DNA of 64,000 nt from Novosphingobium percolationis. GTDB taxonomy: Bacteria > Pseudomonadota > Alphaproteobacteria > Sphingomonadales > Sphingomonadaceae. The DNA lies in contig NZ_JAILYM010000004.1 in the NCBI RefSeq assembly GCF_020179425.1, forward strand, positions 62,001-126,000. Direction: 5' to 3'. The notes beneath the pieces were generated by a model. It saw only the letters and a list, made by a program, of their open reading frames with translations, had not been told where the DNA came from and ran no database searches. The position numbers and the translations under genes were made by a program. Below are positions 28,699-35,836 of this stretch, piece after piece. How positions within the stretch are numbered: the first letter of the stretch is position 1; every line of letters starts with the position of its first letter.

Positions 28699-29273
28699 AA
28701 ACAAGTGCGGTATGCCCGTCGCTTCCCGGACCTGCCGTCCCAGAACGGCGTTCGTCGCATCGAGTGCAGTTAGGTCAGGCGTCCCGTTTACACAGAGAGG
28801 GTTTGCCTCGAACTCCGGGTGAAGGACTGGCAGTTGGGGACGTACGCCTGACCGATCGAACGGCCGCGTCGCGTTGCGGTGCGCTTCGCCGCATGCGGAG
28901 ACACCCTTCAGCGACGGGTTTTGGCGCAAAAAGACGTTCAAGTGGCTTATGTCGACCGGCGACAATTGGTCGAAAGCTGTCGCCGGGACCGACGCATCCG
29001 AACGACCGCTATCCTGTCTTCGCGGACCTGAAGCTGCCTAACCAGATCGTCCGCAATGTCCGGTGCGCGAATGACGAAGCCCGCTCGCATCGCGAGTTGG
29101 ACGTCGGGCGCATGATTGCATGGCACGTACGCAATGCCGTTCACTGGCGCGTAAAGACGAACAGAATAGTGGAGAAAATGAGGGTAGCGAAGTCCGGCTG
29201 GGGGCACATTTGGGGGCATCCCTGAAAATCGACACACAAACTATTACATTATATCAGCTTCTTATGGAGGTTT
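28699..29273. other. Non-coding right end of the island
   Basis: About 575 bases lie between the SnoaL gene and the right attachment site. Open frames are present but none reads as a recognisable protein, and their composition is like random frames. The last part becomes AT-rich (29225-29275) and holds the paired G-tract sites. Degraded genes are possible. Confidence 0.5.
29199..29218 (+). promoter_or_regulatory. Paired TGGGGGCA sites near the right island end
   Basis: TGGGGGCA occurs at 29199-29206 and again at 29211-29218, a 12-base step. The same core and step are found in front of the integrase at 18483-18502. This fits arm-type binding sites of the same integrase at both ends. Confidence 0.5.
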
Positions 29274-29280
29274 TGCGGTT

Positions 29281-29300
29281 CCGTCCCCGGCACCATTGGC
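29281..29300 (+). repeat. attR: right copy of the tRNA-Phe 3' end repeat
   Basis: The 20-base CCGTCCCCGGCACCATTGGC matches the tRNA-Phe 3' end and flank at 18354-18374 except for one missing G. GCGGTT just before it (29275-29280) also echoes the T arm. The copy cannot form a tRNA. It marks the right end of the island. Confidence 0.75.
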
Positions 29301-29869
29301 TTCCAAATAACTGAAAACATTGAGAAATCGTCGCAAGGACGGTCCTCAAAGCGTGTTTGCTACACAGGTCTGCTACACAATCCGGTCCCGGAATCGGCGA
29401 AAAGGATCGTAAAAACAGTCACTTACCTTCAAGGTGACTGTTACACAAACCTGCTACACAAACGGCCTCAAGGGCTATGCATTCGAGCAGGCCAATTCTA
29501 TTATCGCCGCCGCGTTCCAGCGGATGCTCGAAGCCTAATTGGCCGGGCTGAAATCTGGCGATCACTTCGGACCGATAGCCTCAAGACCGCTCTGCGACGC
29601 TTGCCCAGCGCGAGAGCGAAGGTTGAAGTGGAAATTGAGCGCAGCCGTTGGCTGGCTGGGCTGACTGTCGATGAGACGCTCCTGCAACCGTTCTCAAACG
29701 ATGCGCCCGTTGCGCGATCTGCGGCTCCGCCGCAGCCGTCCAGCTGACCTGCCCCCCGCTGGTCCCGCGGTCATAACGAGAGTCTGCCGGTTTGATATTC
29801 GTGCTGCTCCACCGGCACAAGCGCGTCGGGTGTGACGCTTCCATCATGCAGGAACGCCCGACGCGCTTG
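29301..29869. other. Remnant region between two island ends
   Basis: This stretch holds no convincing gene. It contains two pairs of TGYTACACA repeats around a small hairpin (29358-29460). A short frame ending GYAFEQANSIIAAAF then a stop near 29537 could be the tail of a lost gene. It also holds the inverted repeat at 29810-29877. Confidence 0.45.
29358..29460. repeat. Two pairs of TGYTACACA repeats flanking a hairpin
   Basis: TGCTACACA lies at 29358-29366 and 29371-29379. TGTTACACA and TGCTACACA lie at 29439-29447 and 29452-29460. Both pairs have a 13-base step. CAGTCAC and GTGACTG between the pairs can form a seven-base stem (29416-29440). The layout resembles integrase arm sites of a different element. 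Confidence 0.45.
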
Positions 29870-29877
29870 TGCCGGTG
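29810..29877. repeat. Perfect 21-bp inverted repeat
   Basis: Bases 29810-29830 and 29857-29877 are exact reverse complements separated by 26 bases. The right arm enters the oxidase remnant. The repeat could be a hairpin, a terminal-repeat scar or a rearrangement junction. No transposase gene is near. Confidence 0.6.
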
Positions 29878-30069
29878 TTCGGTTCCCCAGGGAAGCTGCT
29901 CACCGAGTTCGGCAAGATCGGCATCGGCGTCTATCGCACCAACATCGGTTTCATGGACCAGGCGGCCGCCTTGCAGGGCGAGGTCCGCATGGACGTCAAC
30001 CGCAGGATCAAGCAGGCGCTCGACCCCAACGGGATTATCGCGCCGGGCAAGTCCGGCATCAGGATCTAG
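29870..30069 (+). pseudogene. C-terminal fragment of a vanillyl-alcohol-oxidase/4-cresol-dehydrogenase-type flavoprotein
   Basis: About 66 residues read LLTEFGKIGIGVYRTNIGFM, then a helix with RMDVNRRIKQALDP and the closing NGIIAPGKSGI before the stop. This is the typical C-terminal end of FAD-linked oxidases of the PCMH/VAO type (4-cresol dehydrogenase, eugenol hydroxylase, vanillyl-alcohol oxidase). The FAD domain is wholly missing, since an inverted repeat and unrelated DNA lie upstream. It is a dead remnant of an aromatic catabolic gene. Confidence 0.65.
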
Positions 30070-30305
30070 GCTCTCGAGCCTGGAGCCCATGCATCACCTC
30101 CCCGGTGGCATGGATCGCTACTTGGGGCAGGCGCCGAGCACATCGGTGCCTGCCGCTTTCTTTGTCGGCCCGCGCTCGACGTGCGCCGCGATGCACGCAT
30201 CATCGTCAAAGTGAAGGTTGACGCGGTTCTCGGTCGCAAACGACTTCTGGGGGCGTCCCCGCCGACTACAGGCCACCGCAGACAAACGCACGACGGAAGC
30301 GAGCG

Positions 30306-30896
30306 TCAGAGGACCGAGAGGTAGGATCGAAGCGTGTCGGCGGTTTCCGTCAGCCCCACCGCTTCGATCTTCAGGAGCAGCGCCTCTGCGTTCAGCGCCG
30401 GGTTCTTGAAGCGTTCGCGCATTCGCCTGATCGCTCCGACTGCCCGGCCCGGATCAAGTTCGATGGTGTCTGCGATGAACGCATCGGTCGACTTCGCCTC
30501 GATGTTCAGATCTGCCAGGACACCCTGGGGAAAGTCCTTGAGGTTGTCCGTCACGATCGTCGCCGCTTGTGCCTTCAGGGCCGCAGCGACGACGTGATGG
30601 TCGTTCGGATCGGGCACGCCGGTGCAGACGGCCTTGAGGGCCTCATAGCCCGTCACAGGGGCTTCCTCGAACGCGCTCTCCATGCGCTCGCGCTGGTTCC
30701 TGGCGACGGCCGCCGAGTTGGAGTTCCCCTTGGCCGCGTGAATCTCGTCGACGGCGCGCTCGACCTCGTCCAGCACCTCTGCCGACCACCGGATGCGGAA
30801 GAAGCCCTCCTCGGCGAGCGTCAGCAGCATATTGCGCTTGAGCACACCGACCAGTGCGCACGCATCGACGAAGGCTGTGTAGCGGTTGGCGAACAA
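30306..30896 (-). CDS. PIN-domain toxin (probable ribonuclease)
   Basis: The product has 196 residues. Acidic residues of the PIN active site are visible in FVDACALVG near the start, DEVERAVDE, PDPNDHHVVAAA and IVTDNLKDF. PIN toxins are magnesium-dependent RNases. The start must be the TTG at 30896, two bases after the upstream gene's stop, because the next Met would remove the first catalytic Asp. It is longer than VapC-type toxins (about 130), so it belongs to a larger PIN subfamily. Confidence 0.75.
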   Translation of the reverse strand: MFANRYTAFVDACALVGVLKRNMLLTLAEEGFFRIRWSAEVLDEVERAVDEIHAAKGNSNSAAVARNQRERMESAFEEAPVTGYEALKAVCTGVPDPNDHHVVAAALKAQAATIVTDNLKDFPQGVLADLNIEAKSTDAFIADTIELDPGRAVGAIRRMRERFKNPALNAEALLLKIEAVGLTETADTLRSYLSVL

Positions 30897-30898
30897 GG

Positions 30899-31354
30899 TT
30901 ACAGCAGCTCCGCGTCGTTCTCGGCGAGGTCGGACAGTGCCTGTCGACGTCTAGAGTCTCGCTCCTGCTTGTATGCGAACAGATCCTCGGCTCGGATGCG
31001 CCGGTGCCTGCCCACCAGCACATGCGGGATCGACGCCTTCTCCAGCAACGAGATCAGGTGCGGCCGGGACACGTTCAGGATGTCGGCGGCCTGCTGCGTC
31101 GACAGCATCTGATGCACCGGGACCAGTGTCACCGCGTCACCGCGACCGATGTGCCCCAGCAGCTCTATCAGCAGGTGCGAGAGCGCGGGCGTGAGCGTCA
31201 CGTCGACAGGCTGGCGATCGTCACCGAGCACACGCAGCGTCGCGTCACCGTCGGCGTGGACGGCGATGATCTGACGTAGCTGGTTGGCAGCGGCCTTCTC
31301 GCTTGCGGAAGGCAGCCGTGCGCCGATCTCCTCGGCGAAAGCTGGGATGGTCAC
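30899..31354 (-). CDS. HTH antitoxin paired with the PIN toxin
   Basis: The product has 151 residues with a GTG start. The C-terminal part is an excisionase-type helix-turn-helix (LSTQQAADILNVSRPHLISL, then a wing with HVLVGRHRRIRAEDL) and ends in an acidic tail (LAENDAELL) that could occupy the toxin. It precedes the PIN gene by two bases, the usual antitoxin-toxin order. It likely represses its own operon. Confidence 0.7.
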   Translation of the reverse strand: MTIPAFAEEIGARLPSASEKAAANQLRQIIAVHADGDATLRVLGDDRQPVDVTLTPALSHLLIELLGHIGRGDAVTLVPVHQMLSTQQAADILNVSRPHLISLLEKASIPHVLVGRHRRIRAEDLFAYKQERDSRRRQALSDLAENDAELL

Positions 31355-31579
31355 GGGCGGGCTCCTCTACGGCGTGTGCCTACGCAGTATTCGAAATAAA
31401 CGCAATAAGTGAAATGTTCGAAAACGGTAGGGGTTCCCAGATCGTGTCACCACCAACGTGTTGTCGGCTCACGCCACTCGGCAGGGTCTCGCGTGATCAG
31501 CTCCCAGAACGCGCGCGCGGTCGAAGTAATCGCGCTCGACATCGCCATCCTCCGGTGCGTCAGCCGTGGATCCCCGAGC

Positions 31580-31843
31580 ATGAACTACACGCCGCAGGAG
31601 TACGAGCAGCTTGCAGCCAAGGCGGGACAGGATGCCCACCAGCGCCTGAGCGCGCTTGTCGGCAATGCGGCCTTCGGAGGCATGACGCCCGAGGCGCAGC
31701 GCAAGGCGATCCAGAAGGCAATCGAGGTGGCTCGAAAGGGGGCGCGAGGTGAAAGCGCCGCCAAGGGTCTGCCGATGCTTCCGCCAACGGTCGCTTCGAA
31801 GCACACGCCGCCTCCACCGCCGCCGGGATTCAAGATGGACTGA
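31580..31843 (+). CDS. Small hypothetical protein
   Basis: The product has 87 residues and no family that I recognise. It starts MNYTPQEYEQLAAKAGQDAH, continues as a basic helix (GMTPEAQRKAIQKAIEVARK) and ends in a proline run (PPPPPPGFKMD). No signal or membrane segment is seen. It may be a true small gene or the tail of a longer lost one; the frame is open further upstream without a good start. Confidence 0.45.
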   Translation: MNYTPQEYEQLAAKAGQDAHQRLSALVGNAAFGGMTPEAQRKAIQKAIEVARKGARGESAAKGLPMLPPTVASKHTPPPPPPGFKMD

Positions 31844-31962
31844 GGCCCATTGTCTCTATCGTCCCTATTATCCTGCAAGCATGGCATCCACTCGCGATCA
31901 AGAATGGGGCTATGCTATAGAACAAAGATCGGCCATTATGGATCAACAGCACTGGGGGGCCT

Positions 31963-32301
31963 GTGCGATACTCAATCGGATTTGCATTCCTATTACTCTG
32001 CGCCTGTTCGGACAGGCCAAGCCGGGAAGAATTGGAGCAGCAGGTTTCCGAACTGGAATCCGAAAATGCTGCGCTCCGATCGCAACTGGATGAGGCGCAT
32101 TCCGCTGCAGAGGATGCCCAATCCGCAGCGGAGACGGCACACAGCGCAGCCGAGGAGGCGAAATCGCAAGCGCAACGATTCCAGAATGAGAACTGGCGTG
32201 ATGTCGTCGGAGACGCCCAAAGCGCAGCGGACGATGCTGAACAAGCGGCCAGTAACGCCAAGGATGCGGCGGATAACGCAGAGGCGGCAGCGCAAGAGTA
32301 A
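31963..32301 (+). CDS. Small Ala-rich coiled-coil lipoprotein
   Basis: The product has 112 residues from a GTG with GGGGGG just upstream. A short signal peptide ends in the lipobox LLCAC, so Cys15 would be lipidated. The rest is a long coiled coil: ELEQQVSELESENAALRSQL, then AxSAAEDAxSAAE-type repeats rich in Ala, Asp and Glu. It resembles Lpp-like structural or spacer lipoproteins. The function is unknown. Confidence 0.6.
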   Translation: MRYSIGFAFLLLCACSDRPSREELEQQVSELESENAALRSQLDEAHSAAEDAQSAAETAHSAAEEAKSQAQRFQNENWRDVVGDAQSAADDAEQAASNAKDAADNAEAAAQE

Positions 32302-32479
32302 GAGCAACGCGCCCCATTGACGCAAATGAGAGTAATCGCCTGCACGAGGCGGCGGGCGGGTCTGGAGCACCTGCCCTTGAGGTAGCGAAGGCTGCGGGGA
32401 TCGTTAACCCCGGGGAGGCAGTGGTAGGTCTTTGGTCGCCACTTGCCCCACCTATTGCTTCGTCGATAGACGAAGAAAT

Positions 32480-32917
32480 TTATCGATTATGGTCAAACTG
32501 CTTAAGGTACCAGTTACCGATGAATTGAATGATTGCGATGCCCGCGATAGCCAAGGCAATAATTTTTATGGAACTGGCATTGTTATTTGGGTCTAGGAAG
32601 ACACCGATGGCCCCACCAAGAAGGCCAAGTAAAACTGCGGAGATGTTTATTGCGATCTCGATGATGCCGGAGACACGACTCCTACGGCTGATATCATCGC
32701 GGAGCCTGTCTATAACTGCGGCCGCCAAAACATCGACTGCGAGCGCCCGCTCATAATTCCCCAAAACCTTCTCGGCGCTATCGCTGGTTACGGACCTAAA
32801 TTTCGCTCTCTCGGCTTCGGATGGGAGTTGGAACTGTCCCAGTTCTTCGCCTGCTCGCAATGCAAGCGCGTCGCCAATCAAGTCCCTTAGCGAGCTGCGT
32901 TCGGATTCTAATGTCAT
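32480..32917 (-). CDS. Small membrane protein with two C-terminal transmembrane helices
   Basis: The product has 145 residues. About 90 soluble helical residues, rich in charge, are followed by two hydrophobic helices (IIEIAINISAVLLGLLGGAI and SIKIIALAIAGIAIIQFIG) separated by a short FLDPNNNAS loop. No family is recognised. It starts 12 bases after the stop of the dCTP-deaminase-fold gene on the same strand, so the two form an operon. The gene is AT-rich compared with the chromosome. Confidence 0.6.
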   Translation of the reverse strand: MTLESERSSLRDLIGDALALRAGEELGQFQLPSEAERAKFRSVTSDSAEKVLGNYERALAVDVLAAAVIDRLRDDISRRSRVSGIIEIAINISAVLLGLLGGAIGVFLDPNNNASSIKIIALAIAGIAIIQFIGNWYLKQFDHNR

Positions 32918-32929
32918 TCAGCGTCAGGA

Positions 32930-33559
32930 CTATTCACGCAGACTGGACGGAACCGAAGCTGCGAGAACCTTTGCTACCGCAGCACGAATGTCCGCATCAG
33001 ACGCGATCATTGATGCGGCCCCCTTCTCATCAGCGTACTTTGCGGAGGGTCGCGCCGCGTACCCATGAGAGGGAGCCGGATTTAAAGTTGCGCAGATCAA
33101 TTGGGCAACGCGGATATCTGGCAAGATTGTAATCTCAACCGGACTGGCGTTGGTTATCGTCAAGGGCATTCGCCCCCGGTATCCAGGATTCATGTAAACC
33201 GGTGGGATAATGATGCCCAAGCGCGTGATGCTGCTCCGAGGGAACACAAAGCCGAGGCAATCGCTAGGGATCGCAATCGTCTCTTTGAGGGTTATGAAAA
33301 CCGTTTCCCCTGGCTTGACTTTCCGCCTGCTGAACTGCCGCTGAGTCACTTGGCTCTCGCCCAGATCCTGGCCTAGAACGTACTCCGTTAGGTCGTACAC
33401 AGTCTCCTGATCGCTCAGGCGCAGGTCAATGGATGCTGGCTGCAATGATGACTCATCAAAGGGTGTGACGATGCTTTCGCCCATCTTCCGTCGGGCTTCG
33501 TACTGGCCATCGATGAGGAAAGCCGCGCTCATACCCCAAAGCTCCCTGTGATCACGCAT
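32930..33559 (-). CDS. dCTP deaminase/dUTPase-fold protein lacking the deaminase glutamate
   Basis: The product has 209 residues (200 from the second Met). Fold signatures are QPASIDLRLS, LGFVFPRSSITRLGI (with R108 of the nucleotide-binding PRSS), NPGYRGRMPLTITN and IRVAQLI. In Dcd enzymes the NPG..G...LE segment carries the catalytic Glu (E138 in E. coli); here the matching residue is T134. Deaminase activity is therefore doubtful, and dUTPase-like or nucleotide-sensing roles are possible. It lies in imported DNA, paired with a membrane protein. Confidence 0.75.
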   Translation of the reverse strand: MRDHRELWGMSAAFLIDGQYEARRKMGESIVTPFDESSLQPASIDLRLSDQETVYDLTEYVLGQDLGESQVTQRQFSRRKVKPGETVFITLKETIAIPSDCLGFVFPRSSITRLGIIIPPVYMNPGYRGRMPLTITNASPVEITILPDIRVAQLICATLNPAPSHGYAARPSAKYADEKGAASMIASDADIRAAVAKVLAASVPSSLRE

Positions 33560-33630
33560 GCTTGAATCATAGTTTGGCGACTTTGGGAATCCGAAATCAA
33601 CACGGGCGTTCCGAAGCCAATGAACCAGCC

Positions 33631-33650
33631 GTGCTTACCGGGTGCTTACC
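33631..33650 (+). repeat. Paired GTGCTTACC repeats beside tRNA-Lys
   Basis: GTGCTTACC occurs at 33631-33639 and 33642-33650, an 11-base step, 64 bases from the 3' end of tRNA-Lys. The paired layout resembles the sites at the tRNA-Phe island ends and suggests an old attachment region. No integrase is adjacent. Confidence 0.4.
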
Positions 33651-33713
33651 CGAAACAAATAAGCCAGGCCCACGCGGCAGTACTATAGCGGTCAAAATCC
33701 TTGCAAATCCGTA

Positions 33714-33789
33714 TGGTGAGCCCTGCTGGGTTCGAACCAGCGACCTACTGATTAAAAGTCAGTTGCTCTACCGACTGAGCTAAGGGCCC
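33714..33789 (-). tRNA. tRNA-Lys (anticodon TTT)
   Basis: This is a complete 76-base tRNA on the minus strand with encoded CCA. The acceptor stem pairs GGGCCCT with AGGGCTC, the anticodon loop CTTTTAA carries TTT, and the T arm contains GGTTCGAACC. It bounds the accessory region that begins at tRNA-Phe. Confidence 0.96.
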
Positions 33790-33807
33790 GCCCTTCGGGT
33801 CGCGCTG

Positions 33808-34323
33808 TCATGGCGCGCGGCGTGGTGCGGCCCTAGGGGGGCTCGCGCGGCGGGTCAAGCGGGCGGCGAGGTGTTTCAGCGCGAGGCCTGTCGCCGGATC
33901 GCGCCAGCCGGGCGCGATGCGCGCGGCCGGGCACACCACGAAGGCACGCGTGCGAAAAGCGGGGTGCGGCACGCTCAGCGCCTTGTCCTGCCAGTGCCCG
34001 CCGCTCCACAACACGAGGTCGAGATCGAGCGTCCGCGCGCCCCAGCGCTGGCCGCGCCGCACCCGGCCGAAATCGTGTTCGATGCCTTGCAGCAGCGCCA
34101 GCAGCGCGCGCGGGGGCAGCGCGCTGTCCACCACGGCCGCGCCATTGGCATAGCGGCGGCGCGATGGCCCCAGCGGCGCGCTGGCGATCACCGGCGCCAC
34201 CGCCAGCACCGCCAGCCCGGCCGCTTCCAGCGCCAGCGCCGCCGCGCGCAGCACGCTGGGCGGCCCGCCGTGGCGCGGGTGGCGCACGTTCGAGCCGAGC
34301 GCGATCAGGTAGCGCTGGCGCAC
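33808..34323 (-). CDS. folK: 2-amino-4-hydroxy-6-hydroxymethyldihydropteridine pyrophosphokinase
   Basis: The product has 171 residues from a GTG at 34323, five bases after the amidase stop. HPPK motifs are IALGSNV, RRYANGAAVVD, IEHDFGRVRRGQRWGARTLD and the metal-binding DLDLVLW. The enzyme adds pyrophosphate to the pterin in folate synthesis. The C-terminal tail is Arg/Pro-rich. An upstream continuation of the frame lies within the amidase gene and is not used. Confidence 0.92.
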   Translation of the reverse strand: MRQRYLIALGSNVRHPRHGGPPSVLRAAALALEAAGLAVLAVAPVIASAPLGPSRRRYANGAAVVDSALPPRALLALLQGIEHDFGRVRRGQRWGARTLDLDLVLWSGGHWQDKALSVPHPAFRTRAFVVCPAARIAPGWRDPATGLALKHLAARLTRRASPPRAAPRRAP

Positions 34324-34328
34324 CGGCG

Positions 34329-35183
34329 TCAGATATCCTCGGCCAGGCGCCCGTAGAGCTGCGGCCGACGGTCGCGGAAGAAACCCATCCCTGCGCGGTG
34401 CTTCGCCGCTTCGGCAAGGTCGATGGCCGCCACCAGCACGCCGGTCTCCTCCGCGCCATATTCGGCGAGGAAATCGCCCCACTGGTTGGCGATGAAGCTG
34501 TGACCGTAGAAGCGCTGCTCGTCGGCTTCGGTGCCGATGCGGTTGGCCGCGATCACCGGCATGCAGTTCGATGCCGCATGGCCCAGCATCGCGCGCCGCC
34601 AGATGCGGCTGGTGTCGAAGCTGGCGTCATAGGGTTCGGATCCGATCGCGGTGGGATAGAACAGCAGCTCGGCCCCCATCAGCGCCATCGCGCGCGCGCA
34701 TTCGGGATACCACTGGTCCCAGCACACGCCCACGCCGATGCGCGCGCCGAACACGTCCCACACCTTGAATCCGGTGTTGCCGGGGCGGAAATAGAACTTC
34801 TCTTCATAGCCCGGACCGTCGGGGATGTGGCTCTTCCGATAAGCGCCCATGATCTCGCCATCGGGGCCGACCATCGCCAGCGTGTTGTAGTAATGGTGCC
34901 CGTCGCGCTCGAAGAAGCTGGTGGGAATGGCGATGCCCAGCGCCTTGGCCAGCTTGCGCATTTCGCGCACCGAGGGGTCTTCTTGCAACGGCCGGGCGAG
35001 CGCGAACAGCGCCTCGTCCTCGCGGTTGCAGAAGTACGGCCCTGCGAACAGCTCGGGCGGCTGCACCACTTGCGCGCCCCTGGCGGCGGCCTGTTCCACC
35101 AGCGCGGCGACGGCGGCGATGTTGACCTGCTCGTCGGCATGGTTGAGCGCGAGTTGGAGGGCGGCGACGGTGATCGTGGTCAT
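34329..35183 (-). CDS. aguB: N-carbamoylputrescine amidase-type carbon-nitrogen hydrolase
   Basis: The product has 284 residues from the ATG at 35183. The nitrilase triad is visible: Glu in PPELFAGPYF, Lys in YRKSHIPDGPGYEEK and Cys in GVGVCWDQWYPE. The HIPDGPGYEEK.YF pattern is typical of AguB, which turns N-carbamoylputrescine into putrescine. It heads a two-gene operon with folK. No agmatine deiminase gene is in the window. Confidence 0.88.
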   Translation of the reverse strand: MTTITVAALQLALNHADEQVNIAAVAALVEQAAARGAQVVQPPELFAGPYFCNREDEALFALARPLQEDPSVREMRKLAKALGIAIPTSFFERDGHHYYNTLAMVGPDGEIMGAYRKSHIPDGPGYEEKFYFRPGNTGFKVWDVFGARIGVGVCWDQWYPECARAMALMGAELLFYPTAIGSEPYDASFDTSRIWRRAMLGHAASNCMPVIAANRIGTEADEQRFYGHSFIANQWGDFLAEYGAEETGVLVAAIDLAEAAKHRAGMGFFRDRRPQLYGRLAEDI

Positions 35184-35290
35184 GCCCTGCACTTATGGCC
35201 ATCGCGCGTTCAATTCAACGCTGGGACGGTGACAGCGGCGCGCGTGCTTCCTATCTTCGCGCAGGACACGATACGAAAGGACTTCTCCCC

Positions 35291-35818
35291 ATGGCGCAGG
35301 CCATTTTCGCAGGCGGCTGCTTCTGGTGCACCGAGGCGGTGTTCCGCGACGTGATCGGCGTGGAAGCCGTCGAAAGCGGCTACATCGGCGGCAGCAAGGC
35401 CGATCCGACCTACAAGGAAGTCTGTTCCGGGCTGACCGGCCATGCCGAGGCGATCCGCGTGACCTACGATCCGCAGTCTCTGCGCTATGCCGACCTGCTC
35501 GACATCTTCTTCGTCACGCACGATCCGACGCAGCTCAACCGGCAGGGCAACGACGTGGGCACTCAGTATCGCTCGGCGATCTTCCCGCTCGACGACGACC
35601 AGCGCGCCGAGGCCGAAGCCGGGATCGCCCGCGCGCAGGCCGAGCGCGACCAGCCGGTCGTCACCACCATCGAAGGCCCCGCCACCTGGTATCCGGCGGA
35701 GGACTACCACCAGGAATACTGGCAGGGCGAAGGCCAGCGCAATTCCTACTGCCTCGCCGTGATCCCGCCCAAGCTGATGAAGCTGCGCAAGAGCTTCGCC
35801 AACCGGGTGAAGGCCTGA
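35291..35818 (+). CDS. msrA: Peptide methionine sulfoxide reductase MsrA
   Basis: The product has 175 residues. The GCFWCTEAVF motif supplies the catalytic Cys, followed by GYIGG, QYRSAIF and YHQEYW, all MsrA hallmarks. It reduces the S-epimer of methionine sulfoxide in proteins. A cysteine near the C-terminus (NSYCLAVI) can act in resolution. It is a single gene, convergent with rsmB. Confidence 0.95.
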   Translation: MAQAIFAGGCFWCTEAVFRDVIGVEAVESGYIGGSKADPTYKEVCSGLTGHAEAIRVTYDPQSLRYADLLDIFFVTHDPTQLNRQGNDVGTQYRSAIFPLDDDQRAEAEAGIARAQAERDQPVVTTIEGPATWYPAEDYHQEYWQGEGQRNSYCLAVIPPKLMKLRKSFANRVKA

Positions 35819-35836
35819 TCCTTCAACCGGCGCGCT

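Larger units (their letters stand above)
18354..29300. mobile_element. Integrated genomic island at tRNA-Phe
   Basis: The left end is the tRNA-Phe 3' end (18354-18374). The right end is a direct repeat at 29281-29300 that lacks one G. A P4-type integrase lies directly beside the tRNA and reads away from it. Paired G-tract sites with 12-base spacing sit inside both ends. Contents are two recombinases, two small DNA-binding proteins, one unknown protein, and an AraC regulator with acyl-CoA ligase, hydrolase, monooxygenase and SnoaL genes. No conjugation genes are seen, so movement would need a helper. Confidence 0.8.

Noticed and set aside
28764..29225. 153-codon frame at the right island end
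   Set aside because: It has no recognisable domain, and the paired G-tract sites and AT-rich end lie inside or beside it. It is more likely non-coding.
29195..29300. Partial tRNA-Phe 3' end considered as a degraded tRNA gene
   Set aside because: Only the T-arm and acceptor end are present, beside integrase-type sites. It is an attachment-site copy, not a tRNA.
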